Shown here: positions 1-6,415 of the stretch, in pieces
How the letters are laid out: each line of letters begins with the position of its first letter
How positions within the stretch are numbered: position 1 is the stretch's first letter
Assembly: GCF_946885855.1 (NCBI RefSeq)
Contig: NZ_CAMPHH010000092.1
Span: 1 to 11,572, forward strand
Source of the DNA: an uncultured Actinotalea sp.
Lineage (GTDB): Bacteria > Actinomycetota > Actinomycetes > Actinomycetales > Cellulomonadaceae
Reading direction: 5' to 3'
DNA: 11,572 nt
Program-made: the position numbers and the translations under genes
Notes under the pieces: model-generated
The model's input: only the letters and a program-made list of their open reading frames with translations
The model's database searches: none
What the model was told of the DNA's origin: nothing

Positions 1-27
1 CGGTGCCCGCGGTGCCCACGGTGCCCT
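1..27. repeat. Three 9-bp tandem units inside lhr
   Basis: Three head-to-tail copies of CGGTGCCCN (N = G, A, T) begin at the first base of the window and may continue outside it. On the minus strand they encode a Gly-Thr-Val/Ala repeat in the helicase frame. The units are a multiple of three, so copy-number change would keep the frame. Confidence 0.6.
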
Positions 28-889
28 GCCGGGCGTGCTCGGGGGTGCGCGGGACGCCGCCCGCTCCCTCCGGACGCCCGGCCGAGGCGAGGTCGGCGAG
101 GTCGGGTACGGGCACGACGACGTCGACCCGGACCTCCTTCGTCGACGGCGGCTGCACGACCGTGACGGGTCGTCCGCCCTCGGCGGCCGGTCGGCCGCCG
201 GACAGGAAGCGGGAGACGGCGTCGACGGGTCGGACGGTCGCGGACAGGCCGACGCGCTGGGCAGGTCCGCCGTGCCGCTCCAGCAGCGCGTCGAGGCGCT
301 CGAGACTGACGGCGAGGTGGGCGCCCCGCTTCGTGCCGGCGACCGCGTGGATCTCGTCGAGGATGACGGTGCGCACGCCGGTCAGGCCCGTGCGCGCGGC
401 CGAGGTGAGGACGAGGAACAGGGACTCGGGCGTGGTGATGAGGATGTCCGGCGGGCGGGTCGCGAAGGCGCGCCGCTCCGCCGGGGGCGTGTCGCCGGTC
501 CGGACGCCGACCTCCACGTCGGCGACCGCGACGCCCGCCCGCGCCGCCGCCTGCCGGATCCCGACGAGGGGCGAGCGCAGGTTGCGCTCGACGTCCGCTG
601 CCAGGGCCTTGAGCGGGGAGACGTAGAGCACGCGGCAACGGGCCGCAGGTTCGGGGACGGGCTCGGTCAGGAGACGGTCGAGGGCCCAGAGGAAGGCGGC
701 CAGCGTCTTGCCGGATCCGGTCGGGGCCACGACGAGCGCGTGCTCCCCGCGCCGCACGGCGGACCAGGCGCCGGCCTGTGCGGGCGTGGGAGCCGCGAAG
801 GCGCCCGAGAACCAGCTGCGCGTGGGCGCGGAGAACCCGGCGAGCGCGTCCGGGAGGAGAGCATCGTCGGAGCGGGTCCGGCTGGTCAC
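1..889 (-). CDS. lhr: Lhr-type DEAD/DEAH-box ATP-dependent helicase, N-terminal part (3' end outside window)
   Basis: Superfamily 2 helicase of the Lhr (large helicase-related) family, a 3'-5' DNA/RNA:DNA translocase linked to DNA repair. I translated the minus strand from a GTG at 889; about 296 codons stay open to the left edge. Visible: a Q-motif-like PTPAQ at residues 34-38, Walker A APTGSGKT at 55-62, a motif Ia region with YVSPLKALAADVERNL, TTPESL, the Walker B box DEIH at 178-181, and motif III SAT at 216-218. The YVSPLKAL block and TTPESL spacing are typical of Lhr rather than of RecQ or short DEAD-box proteins. Full-length Lhr is usually about 1500 aa, so only domain RecA-1 is present here. 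The GTG start has a GGGAG about 9 nt upstream, but may instead be leaderless (see the promoter entry). It is divergent from the DUF3046-recA side. The last residues visible are a Gly-Thr-Val/Ala repeat, probably a variable insertion. Confidence 0.88.
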   Translation of the reverse strand, partial: MTSRTRSDDALLPDALAGFSAPTRSWFSGAFAAPTPAQAGAWSAVRRGEHALVVAPTGSGKTLAAFLWALDRLLTEPVPEPAARCRVLYVSPLKALAADVERNLRSPLVGIRQAAARAGVAVADVEVGVRTGDTPPAERRAFATRPPDILITTPESLFLVLTSAARTGLTGVRTVILDEIHAVAGTKRGAHLAVSLERLDALLERHGGPAQRVGLSATVRPVDAVSRFLSGGRPAAEGGRPVTVVQPPSTKEVRVDVVVPVPDLADLASAGRPEGAGGVPRTPEHARQGTVGTAGT

Positions 890-895
890 GTGGGC

Positions 896-917
896 ATTCT
901 CCCGGCTGGGTCCGACA
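896..917 (-). promoter_or_regulatory. Candidate lhr promoter with PafBC-like motif
   Basis: Read on the minus strand, TGTCGGAC (917-910) is followed after exactly 8 nt by GAGAAT (901-896), then 6 nt, then the GTG start of lhr at 889. The layout parallels the PafBC/RecA-NDp promoter motif (TGTCRGTG-N8-TANNNT) found upstream of recA in this window, with departures in the last two bases of the first box and in the -10 (G instead of T at position 1). The -10 placement would make the transcript leaderless. This is an inference from motif geometry, since a GGGAG ribosome binding site lies in the same bases. Confidence 0.4.
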
Positions 918-1004
918 CGGCGCTCGCGGGACGGGCCCGCAGGGGCCCGCGGGCGCTCACCAGGTCCTCAGCGTCGGCGTGGCGGGCCGTGGCACCCTGG
1001 GCCG

Positions 1005-1229
1005 ATGCGTTACAGCGAGTTCCGCGAGCTGGTCACCGACGTCCTCGGTCCCGTGGGCCCGACGCTCGTGCGGGACCAGGTCCTCGGTCCGCTCGGTGAC
1101 CGGACCGCCGAGGAGGCGCTCGCCGACGGCGTCGACCCCCGGGTCGTCTGGCGAGCCCTGTGCGACGCCATGGAGGTCCCGGAGCGGGAGCGGTGGGGAC
1201 ACGACCGCCCGCAGCGCGGACGGGCCTGA
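1005..1229 (+). CDS. DUF3046 family small protein
   Basis: A 74-aa protein matching the actinobacterial DUF3046 pattern: MRYSEFRELV at the N-terminus, a middle VRDQVLGPLGDRTAEEALADG, then VWRALCDAMEVPERERWG. The function is unknown. Family members are usually about 65 aa and in many actinobacteria sit just upstream of recA, as here (recA starts 294 bp later). I chose ATG 1005 because homologues begin at this MR(Y/L)xEF. No Shine-Dalgarno is evident; CACCCT at 993-998 lies 6 nt before the ATG, so the mRNA may be leaderless. The short C-terminal GHDRPQRGRA tail is basic and probably variable. The name rests on pattern recognition. The gene is divergent from lhr across a 115-bp gap that carries two GGGCCCGC copies 10 bp apart (933-940, 943-950). 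Confidence 0.82.
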   Translation: MRYSEFRELVTDVLGPVGPTLVRDQVLGPLGDRTAEEALADGVDPRVVWRALCDAMEVPERERWGHDRPQRGRA

Positions 1230-1245
1230 GCCGTCTCCCGGGCGC

Positions 1246-1262
1246 CCCCGGTGCGTCCGGGG
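1246..1262 (+). terminator. Short GC hairpin after DUF3046 gene (possible terminator)
   Basis: CCCCGG (1246-1251), loop TGCGT, CCGGGG (1257-1262) form a 6-bp stem 17 bp after the DUF3046 stop. No T-run follows, as is common for actinobacterial hairpin terminators. It would separate DUF3046 from the recA promoters, but it is short and could be chance in DNA this GC-rich. Confidence 0.3.
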
Positions 1263-1289
1263 TCCGGTCGTCCGGATGCGGTCCGAACC

Positions 1290-1322
1290 CATGAGCGGCG
1301 CATCAGCGGACCATCAGCGGCC
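1290..1322. repeat. Three 11-bp tandem units upstream of the recA promoters
   Basis: CATGAGCGGCG, CATCAGCGGAC and CATCAGCGGCC follow one another without a gap. The core CATSAGCGG is kept, and only the last two bases of each unit and one internal base vary. The 11-bp period is close to one helical turn, so a bound protein would sit on one face of the DNA. The array ends about 31 bp before the SOS box. No known regulator motif is recognised. Confidence 0.6.
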
Positions 1323-1353
1323 CGTCCGGCGTGTCGGAACGGCCCTGCGGTGC

Positions 1354-1369
1354 TCGAACAGGTGTTCGT
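1354..1369. promoter_or_regulatory. LexA binding site (SOS box) of recA
   Basis: TCGAACAGGTGTTCGT matches the actinobacterial LexA box TCGAAC-N4-GTTCGA, with a single departure at the last base. It lies immediately upstream of the -10-like TAGCAT at 1371-1376, where LexA binding would block the distal recA promoter. Position and match make this the clearest regulatory site in the window. Confidence 0.92.
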
Positions 1370-1370
1370 C

Positions 1371-1376
1371 TAGCAT
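1371..1376 (+). promoter_or_regulatory. -10 box of the LexA-controlled distal recA promoter
   Basis: TAGCAT fits the actinobacterial -10 form TANNNT and begins two bases after the SOS box. No good -35 is seen 16-18 bp upstream (CGGTGC region near 1348-1353). The start of transcription would be near 1383, giving a leader of about 140 nt before recA. Confidence 0.6.
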
Positions 1377-1436
1377 GGGTGCACGGGTCGGTGCCCGTCG
1401 CTGTCGTCCACAACGGTGGGAGCCGCCCGCGGGTCG

Positions 1437-1458
1437 TGTCGGTGGCGGGACGTAGCGT
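1437..1458 (+). promoter_or_regulatory. PafBC-type (RecA-NDp) promoter of recA
   Basis: TGTCGGTG (1437-1444), an 8-nt spacer, and TAGCGT (1453-1458) reproduce the RecA-independent DNA-damage promoter motif known from mycobacteria, where the PafBC activator drives recA and many repair genes. The expected start is near 1465, about 59 nt before the recA ATG. As in Mycobacterium, this LexA-independent promoter is the one nearer the gene, with the LexA promoter farther upstream. Confidence 0.8.
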
Positions 1459-1486
1459 CGGCGAGCGACATCGGACCTGAACGACA

Positions 1487-1503
1487 GGGGCGGTCACCGC
1501 CCC
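1487..1503 (+). promoter_or_regulatory. Hairpin in the recA 5' leader
   Basis: GGGGCGG, loop TCA, CCGCCCC form a perfect 7-bp stem (eight complementary positions around C1495). It lies between the predicted proximal start of transcription and the GAGGTGAAG ribosome binding site (1513-1521), leaving about 9 nt before it. The stem could stabilise the mRNA or modulate ribosome access. No T-run follows, so a terminator is less likely. Confidence 0.5.
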
Positions 1504-1523
1504 CAGAGACCTGAGGTGAAGAC

Positions 1524-2564
1524 ATGCCTGCTCCTGCAGACCGCGCCAAGGCGCTCGAGGCCGCGCTCGGCCAGATCGACCGCCAGTTCGGCAAGGGCTC
1601 GATCATGCGGCTCGGTGACGAGGGCCGCGCACCCGTCGAGGTGATCCCCACCGGGTCGATCGCCCTCGACATCGCCCTCGGCATCGGCGGTCTCCCGCGG
1701 GGCCGTGTCATCGAGATCTACGGCCCCGAGTCCAGCGGCAAGACGACGGTCGCCCTGCACGCGGTGGCCAACGCCCAGAAGGCGGGTGGGATCGCGGCGT
1801 TCATCGATGCCGAGCACGCCCTGGACCCCGAGTACGCCAAGAAGCTCGGCGTCGACACCGACGCCCTCCTCGTCTCCCAGCCGGACACCGGCGAGCAGGC
1901 CCTGGAGATCATGGACATGCTGATCCGCTCCGGCGCGATCGACGTCGTCGTCATCGACTCCGTGGCGGCCCTCGTGCCGAAGGCCGAGATCGAGGGCGAG
2001 ATGGGGGACAGCCACGTCGGCCTCCAGGCCCGGCTCATGTCCCAGGCGCTGCGGAAGATCACCGGCGCGCTCAGCGCGTCCGGCACGACGGCGATCTTCA
2101 TCAACCAGCTCCGCGAGAAGATCGGCGTCTTCTTCGGCTCCCCCGAGACGACGACCGGCGGCAAGGCGCTGAAGTTCTACGCCTCGGTCCGGATGGACAT
2201 CCGTCGCATCGAGACGCTCAAGGAGGGGACGGATGCCGTCGGCAACCGCACCCGCGTCAAGATCGTGAAGAACAAGGTCGCCCCGCCGTTCAAGCAGGCC
2301 GAGTTCGACATCCTCTACGGCGTGGGGATCTCCCGGGAGGGTGGTCTCATCGACCTCGGCGTCGAGCACGGCTTCATCCGCAAGTCCGGCGCCTGGTACA
2401 CGTACGAGGGCGACCAGCTCGGTCAGGGCAAGGAGAACGCCCGCGGGTTCCTCCGGGACAACCCGGACCTCGCGGACGAGATCGAGAAGAAGATCAAGGA
2501 GAAGCTCGGCATCGGAGCGCGGGTCGACGCTCCGGCCGACCCGGCGACGGGGGTCGACTTCTGA
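1524..2564 (+). CDS. recA: Recombinase RecA
   Basis: RecA binds single-stranded DNA, carries out ATP-dependent strand exchange and triggers LexA self-cleavage, starting the SOS response. The 346-aa product is of normal family length. Walker A GPESSGKT is at residues 67-74, Walker [11 protein letters not shown] at 141-150, DNA-binding loop L1 near 157-166 ([10 protein letters not shown]), and loop L2 with INQLREKIG...TTTGG at 193-213. The C-terminal domain with [10 protein letters not shown] and [12 protein letters not shown] is intact, and the tail ends GVDF. There is no intein, unlike in M. tuberculosis RecA. ATG 1524 follows a good GAGGTGAAG and fits family N-termini ([20 protein letters not shown]). 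It is the first gene of the recA-recX-rny unit and carries both a LexA site and a PafBC-type promoter upstream. Confidence 0.98.
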   Translation: MPAPADRAKALEAALGQIDRQFGKGSIMRLGDEGRAPVEVIPTGSIALDIALGIGGLPRGRVIEIYGPESSGKTTVALHAVANAQKAGGIAAFIDAEHALDPEYAKKLGVDTDALLVSQPDTGEQALEIMDMLIRSGAIDVVVIDSVAALVPKAEIEGEMGDSHVGLQARLMSQALRKITGALSASGTTAIFINQLREKIGVFFGSPETTTGGKALKFYASVRMDIRRIETLKEGTDAVGNRTRVKIVKNKVAPPFKQAEFDILYGVGISREGGLIDLGVEHGFIRKSGAWYTYEGDQLGQGKENARGFLRDNPDLADEIEKKIKEKLGIGARVDAPADPATGVDF

Positions 2565-3133
2565 CGCGGGCGTCCGAGCCGCCGACTTCAGGAGCGGCGC
2601 AGGAGGACCCCGAGCCGGACCCCGAAGGAGTCGCCCGGGCGATCGTCCTGCGCCTGCTCACCGGAGCGCCGCGCAGCCGCCACCAGCTGGAGCTGGCGCT
2701 GGCCAAGCGAGGCGTCGACGAGGCGGTGGCCGAGCGCGTCCTCGATCGCTTCACCGAGGTGGGTCTGGTCGACGACGCCGAGTACGCGCACATGCTGGTG
2801 CGATCGCAGCGGGAGAGCCGCGGTCTCGCGCGGCGCGCGCTCGCCCTCGAGCTCCGTCGCCGCGGCGTCACAGGTCCGGAGGCCGACGACGCCCTCGCAA
2901 CGGTGCTGCCGGAGGACGAGGAGGAGTCCGCGCGGGCGCTGCTGCGCCGGAAGTGGCGAGCCGGGGCGGACCTCGCGCCGGAGGTCCGTTCCCGGCGTGC
3001 GATGGCCATGCTGGCGCGGAAGGGCTACTCCGGGTCCCTCGCGGCCCGCCTCGTGCGGGAGATGATGGACGACGTCGGGAGCGGCGCGTCCGGGGACGGC
3101 CCCGATCCGTGGGAACCTGGGACGTTCGACTAG
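2561..3133 (+). CDS. recX: RecA-modulating protein RecX (start uncertain, probably CTG)
   Basis: RecX binds RecA filaments and limits or modulates RecA activity. The frame carries the family pattern: [44 protein letters not shown], then [13 protein letters not shown], and a third helical repeat ending in [14 protein letters not shown]. The homologous region starts near base 2612, but the frame has no ATG, GTG or TTG between recA and GTG 2726. Starting at 2726 would remove about 55 residues, including part of the first helical repeat. I chose CTG 2561, whose CTGA overlaps the recA stop in the manner of ATGA coupling, with a G-run (2549-2553) about 7 nt before it; this gives 190 aa, a normal actinobacterial length. 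The alternative is GTG 2726 (135 aa), or an error in the sequence. rny follows 25 bp after the stop. Confidence 0.85.
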   Translation: MTRASEPPTSGAAQEDPEPDPEGVARAIVLRLLTGAPRSRHQLELALAKRGVDEAVAERVLDRFTEVGLVDDAEYAHMLVRSQRESRGLARRALALELRRRGVTGPEADDALATVLPEDEEESARALLRRKWRAGADLAPEVRSRRAMAMLARKGYSGSLAARLVREMMDDVGSGASGDGPDPWEPGTFD

Positions 3134-3158
3134 GTCAACGGCCCCACGGAGGAGCTGC

Positions 3159-4661
3159 ATGGGAGAGGTCGCGACGGTCCTCGTCCTGCTGCTGGCGTGC
3201 CTGATCGCTCTCGTCCTCGTCCTGCTCGCACGGCGTGAGGCAGAGGCGCACCGGCGGCAGGCGCTCGCCGACGTCTCCGCGCAGCGGGACGAGGTGCGTG
3301 CCCGGCTCGAGGAGCTCCAGGCGCGCGAGGACCGCCTGAGCGGCCGCGAGCAGCAGGTCGCCGAGGAGCGTCAAGAGTTGCGCCGCCTGACCGAGGCGGC
3401 GCATCGGCGCGCCCACGAGGTGGAGGCGGAACGGGACGCGGCGACCGCCCTGCGGGTCGAGGCAGAGGGCCTGCGGGCGGAGGCCGCCGAGCAGCGCGCT
3501 GGTGCCGGCCGGGCGGTGGCCGAGCGCCTCCAGGCGCTCTCGGGTCTCTCGGCGGACGAGGCGCGGGAGGAGCAGGTCCGTCTGGCGATCGTCCGGGCGG
3601 AGAGCGAGGCCGCTGCCCAGGTCCGCCGGGTCGAGGCGCGGGCGCGACGCACCGCGGACGACCGCGCCCGCACTGTCGTCGCCGCTGCCGTGCAGAGGCT
3701 CGCCGGTCCGACGAGCGCGCAGAGCGTCGTGACGGTCCTGCCCCTGCCCGCGGAGGAGATGAAGGGCCGCATCATCGGCAAGGAAGGGCGCAACATCCGG
3801 GCCTTCGAGGCGCTGACCGGCGTCAACGTCATCATCGACGACACGCCCGACTCCGTCACGCTCTCGAGCTTCGACGCGGAGCGCCGCGAGGTGGCCGCCG
3901 TGACGCTGTCCGCGCTCATGGCGGACGGGCGGATCCACCCCCAGCGCATCGAGATCGCCTACGCGGAGGCCCTCGCCGGAGCGCAGGCGCGTGCCGTCGC
4001 CGCCGGGCACGATGCGGCCGAGCGGGCGGGCGTGGACGACCTCCACCCGGAGCTCGTCGAGGTGCTCGGCCGGCTGCGGCTGCGGACCAGCTACGGGCAG
4101 AACGTCCTCGCTCACCTCGTCGAGTGCGCCCACCTCGCCGCCGCGATGGCGGCGGAGATCGGGGCCGACGTGGACACGGCCCGGCGCGCGGCGTTCCTGC
4201 ACGACGTCGGCAAGGCGCTCACGGCCGAGCGGCCCGGCACCCACGCGGCGCTCGGTGCGGAGCTCGCACAGCGTCTGGGGGAGTCGCCGGTCGTCGTCAA
4301 CGCGATCGCGGCCCACCACGACGAGGTCCCGCAGGAGTCGGTCGAGGCCGTGCTCGTGCAGGCGGCCGACACCTGCTCGGCCGCCCGCCCCGGTGCGCGC
4401 CGGGAGGAGCTCGACCAGTACATCGAGCGGATGGACACCCTCGAGGCCCTCGTCGCGGCCCACGCGGGCGTGCGGCGTGCGGTGGCGATGGCGGCGGGCC
4501 GCGAGGTGCGGGTCGTGGTCGAGCCGACCGTCGTGGACGACGAGGCGCTGCCGCAGATGGCCACGGCGATCGCCCGCCACATCGAGAAGGACCTCAGCTT
4601 CCCCGGGGAGATCACCGTGACCGTCGTCCGGGAGCTCCGCGCCAGCGCCACCGCGGGCTGA
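3159..4661 (+). CDS. rny: Ribonuclease Y
   Basis: Membrane-anchored endoribonuclease that starts mRNA decay. The 500-aa product has every RNase Y part in order: an N-terminal membrane segment (about residues 4-24), a long charged coiled coil (about 25-175), a KH RNA-binding domain from about 190 with the GRIIGKEGRNIR loop at 203-214, an HD phosphohydrolase domain with FLHDVGKA (H348, D349), GTHAALGAELA and AHH at 385-387, AARPGARREELDQYIERMDTLE, and a C-terminal FPGEITVTVVRE. The length is slightly below the roughly 520 aa of the Bacillus protein. ATG 3159 has a strong ACGGAGGAG just upstream. It lies 25 bp after recX, so it is probably cotranscribed with recA and could be raised after DNA damage. 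Not all actinobacteria carry RNase Y, so its presence helps place the lineage. Confidence 0.96.
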   Translation: MGEVATVLVLLLACLIALVLVLLARREAEAHRRQALADVSAQRDEVRARLEELQAREDRLSGREQQVAEERQELRRLTEAAHRRAHEVEAERDAATALRVEAEGLRAEAAEQRAGAGRAVAERLQALSGLSADEAREEQVRLAIVRAESEAAAQVRRVEARARRTADDRARTVVAAAVQRLAGPTSAQSVVTVLPLPAEEMKGRIIGKEGRNIRAFEALTGVNVIIDDTPDSVTLSSFDAERREVAAVTLSALMADGRIHPQRIEIAYAEALAGAQARAVAAGHDAAERAGVDDLHPELVEVLGRLRLRTSYGQNVLAHLVECAHLAAAMAAEIGADVDTARRAAFLHDVGKALTAERPGTHAALGAELAQRLGESPVVVNAIAAHHDEVPQESVEAVLVQAADTCSAARPGARREELDQYIERMDTLEALVAAHAGVRRAVAMAAGREVRVVVEPTVVDDEALPQMATAIARHIEKDLSFPGEITVTVVRELRASATAG

Positions 4662-4671
4662 GGGACCGGGC

Positions 4672-4702
4672 GCTCGGGGAACCGGCGGCATCGGTTCCGA
4701 GC
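4672..4702 (+). terminator. Hairpin terminator after rny
   Basis: GCTCGG (4672-4677) pairs with CCGAGC (4697-4702), and AACCG (4680-4684) pairs with CGGTT (4692-4696). A 2-nt GG bulge separates the two stems and the loop is 7 nt. The structure begins 10 nt after the rny stop and would end the recA-recX-rny transcript. No T-run follows. Confidence 0.6.
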
Positions 4703-4709
4703 ACAACGG

Positions 4710-4746
4710 CTCCGGCCCGTCACCTCGGCCCGCGTGGGCGCCGGAG
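4710..4746 (-). terminator. Hairpin terminator after gluD
   Basis: CTCCGGC (4710-4716) and GCCGGAG (4740-4746) form an outer 7-bp stem around an inner GCCC-GCGT-GGGC stem-loop (4728-4739). It lies about 19 nt beyond the gluD stop on the minus strand, so it probably ends the glu operon transcript. With the rny hairpin it insulates two converging operons. Confidence 0.45.
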
Positions 4747-4764
4747 GGCCCGCGGCAGACGCCG

Positions 4765-5652
4765 TCAGACGGCGGTGCCCTGCCCGCCCGAGGTGTTCTG
4801 GGCGATCTGCGCGTCGTTCAGTGCCGTGCTGCCGGTCCCGCCGTTCGGGCGGGCAGGGCCGCGGTTGAGGCGCCGCGCCAGCCACGACAGTGACATGTTG
4901 ACCACGAGGTACACGGTCGCGCCCACGGCGAACAGGGCGACGTAGTACCGCTCGCCGAAGAACTGGCCGTTGAGCTGGATGGAGCGAAGCAGCTCGGCGT
5001 ACCCCACGATGAACCCGAGCGAGGAGTCCTTGAGCAGCACGACGAGCTGGGCGACGAGGCTCGGCAGCATGGTGCGGACGGCCTGGGGCAGGAGGATCGT
5101 GAACAGCGTCTGGGTGCGCGACAGGCCGATCGCGTACGCGGCCTCCGCCTGCCCCTTGGGCAGGGCCGCGAGCCCGGCGCGCAGGATCTCGGCGAAGACG
5201 GCCATGTTGTAGACGACCAGGCCGAAGACGACGGACTGGAACGCGCTGAGGCCGAACGCCAGCAGCGCGAAGAACATCATGAGCAGGACGGGCAGCCCGC
5301 GGAAGACCTCGACCACGACGATCGCCGGCGTCCTGGCGACCTTGGACCTCGCTGTGCGCCACACGGCGAGCAGGAACCCCAGCGTCAGGGCGATCGGCGC
5401 CGCGACGGCCGCAGCCTGGAGCGTGGCACCCAGCCCGCGGACCACGATCGACGTCCAGACGTCGGCCGCCTCCTGGTTGCGCGGGGGGTCGTAGAGGACG
5501 TCCCAGCGGTCCGCACCGAGGAGACCTTGCTGCGCGGCGTAGGCGACCGAGGCGGCGAGCACGGCGACGAGGACGAGACCGCCGACCACCGAACCGATCC
5601 GCTGGCGGCGCAGCGACACGGGGCCGGGCGCGTCGTACAGGACGGAGCTCAT
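4765..5652 (-). CDS. gluD: Glutamate-type amino acid ABC transporter permease GluD
   Basis: Second inner-membrane permease of a polar amino acid (HisM/GlnP-type) importer; it pairs with GluC to form the channel. The 295-aa product has an N-terminal extension with a membrane segment (about residues 19-40), then a periplasmic-side stretch and the conserved permease core. The EAA loop, EAAYAIGLSRTQ...LPQAVRTMLPSL, lies at about 170-199 and would contact the ATPase. Several more hydrophobic segments are seen (about 75-98, 110-135, 138-158, 238-258). The tail after residue 262 is hydrophilic and Gly/Asn-rich. ATG 5652 overlaps the gluC stop as ATGA, a strong coupling signal, and begins the homologous protein; the frame stays open farther upstream, but only as a shadow of gluC. 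The substrate is inferred from gene order and from the gluB and gluA products. Confidence 0.92.
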   Translation of the reverse strand: MSSVLYDAPGPVSLRRQRIGSVVGGLVLVAVLAASVAYAAQQGLLGADRWDVLYDPPRNQEAADVWTSIVVRGLGATLQAAAVAAPIALTLGFLLAVWRTARSKVARTPAIVVVEVFRGLPVLLMMFFALLAFGLSAFQSVVFGLVVYNMAVFAEILRAGLAALPKGQAEAAYAIGLSRTQTLFTILLPQAVRTMLPSLVAQLVVLLKDSSLGFIVGYAELLRSIQLNGQFFGERYYVALFAVGATVYLVVNMSLSWLARRLNRGPARPNGGTGSTALNDAQIAQNTSGGQGTAV

Positions 5653-6302
5653 CGGCTGAACGCCACCTTCCGCTCGACCGCACCGGCGAGGACGCCGAGC
5701 GGGATGGTGATGAGGAGGTAGAAGAGAGCGACGCCCGCCAGGATCCAGAGCACGTCGCCGGGGTTCGCCGTCGAGAGGCGGCGCCCCATCCCCGTCAGCT
5801 CGACCAGGCCGAAGCCGGCCGCGACGGAGGTGTTCTTCGTCAGCGCGATGAAGACGTTGATGAGCGGTGGGACGACCGTCCGCAGCGCCTGGGGCAGGAT
5901 CACGAGGTTGAGCGTCTGCCCGAACGTCAGGCCGATCGCGCGGGCGGCCTCGGCCTGGCCCATCCCGACGCTGTTGATCCCGGAGCGCACCGCCTCCGCC
6001 ACGAAGGCTGCCGTGTACGTCGCGAGGCAGAAGATGGCGATCGTCTGGAACCCCAGCGTGGGCAGCGGGAGGAGCTGCGGTGCGACGAAGAAGAGGAAGA
6101 AGAAGACGAGCGTCAGCGGCAGGTTGCGCAGCACCTCGACGTACGCCGCGGAGAGCCACCGCAGCGGGGCCAGCGGGGACACCCTGAACGCGGCGAGGAC
6201 CAGGCCGATGGCCATGGCGAGGGCGCCCGACCACAGTGTGAGGACGAGGGTCAGCCGGAAGCCCTCGCCGTAGAGGTCGAGGTTGGCGACGATGGCGTCC
6301 AC
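5649..6302 (-). CDS. gluC: Glutamate-type amino acid ABC transporter permease GluC
   Basis: First permease of the importer. The 217-aa product is of normal length for the short HisM-type permeases. It starts with MDAIVANLDLYGEGFRLTL, has hydrophobic segments near residues 16-40, 55-75, 85-105 and 185-207, the RNLPLTLVFFF segment typical of this family, and the EAA loop EAARAIGLTFGQ...LPQALRTVVPPL at about 118-147. The start is GTG 6302, preceded on the minus strand by AAGGAGG at about 10 nt. The stop overlaps the gluD ATG by 4 bp. A strong hairpin lies between gluB and this gene, so permease expression is probably lower than that of the binding protein. Confidence 0.93.
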   Translation of the reverse strand: MDAIVANLDLYGEGFRLTLVLTLWSGALAMAIGLVLAAFRVSPLAPLRWLSAAYVEVLRNLPLTLVFFFLFFVAPQLLPLPTLGFQTIAIFCLATYTAAFVAEAVRSGINSVGMGQAEAARAIGLTFGQTLNLVILPQALRTVVPPLINVFIALTKNTSVAAGFGLVELTGMGRRLSTANPGDVLWILAGVALFYLLITIPLGVLAGAVERKVAFSR

Positions 6303-6374
6303 GGGACAGCCGCCTCCTTGGTGCAGGGCGCGCGAGCGCCGGTCGTCCGGTCACGCCGTCGGCGAACGACCGGC

Positions 6375-6409
6375 GCGTGGGCGCCCTCCGGGCCGGAGGG
6401 CGCCCACGC
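6375..6409 (-). terminator. Strong intercistronic hairpin between gluB and gluC
   Basis: A nearly perfect inverted repeat: 17 complementary positions on each side of base 6392, left arm GCGTGGGCGCCCTCCGG. It begins 6 bp beyond the gluB stop. In binding-protein importers such a stem often blocks 3' decay or stops part of the transcripts, so that binding protein exceeds permease. No T-run is seen, and the permeases downstream have no promoter I can recognise, so I favour partial readthrough or mRNA stabilisation over full termination. Confidence 0.7.
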
Positions 6410-6415
6410 CTGGGG

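Noticed and set aside
933..955. GGGCCCGC direct copies between lhr and DUF3046 as an operator
   Set aside because: Two copies 10 bp apart are real, but such GC runs are expected by chance here, and the site lies outside the predicted promoter cores.
35..1099. Long plus-strand open frame of 354 codons at the left end
   Set aside because: It is antisense to the helicase reading frame, has Arg/Gly-rich composition with no motif, and arises from high GC codon bias.
1524..2564. Intein in RecA, as in some mycobacteria
   Set aside because: RecA motifs are continuous and the length is the normal 346 aa.
3135..4706. 523-codon minus-strand open frame opposite rny
   Set aside because: The plus strand encodes an intact RNase Y with all its domains; the antisense product is low-complexity His/Arg/Asp-rich.
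4765..6354. gluD frame read as one 529-aa protein (fusion)
   Set aside because: The upstream part is the out-of-frame shadow of gluC. The conserved permease begins at ATG 5652, which overlaps the gluC stop.
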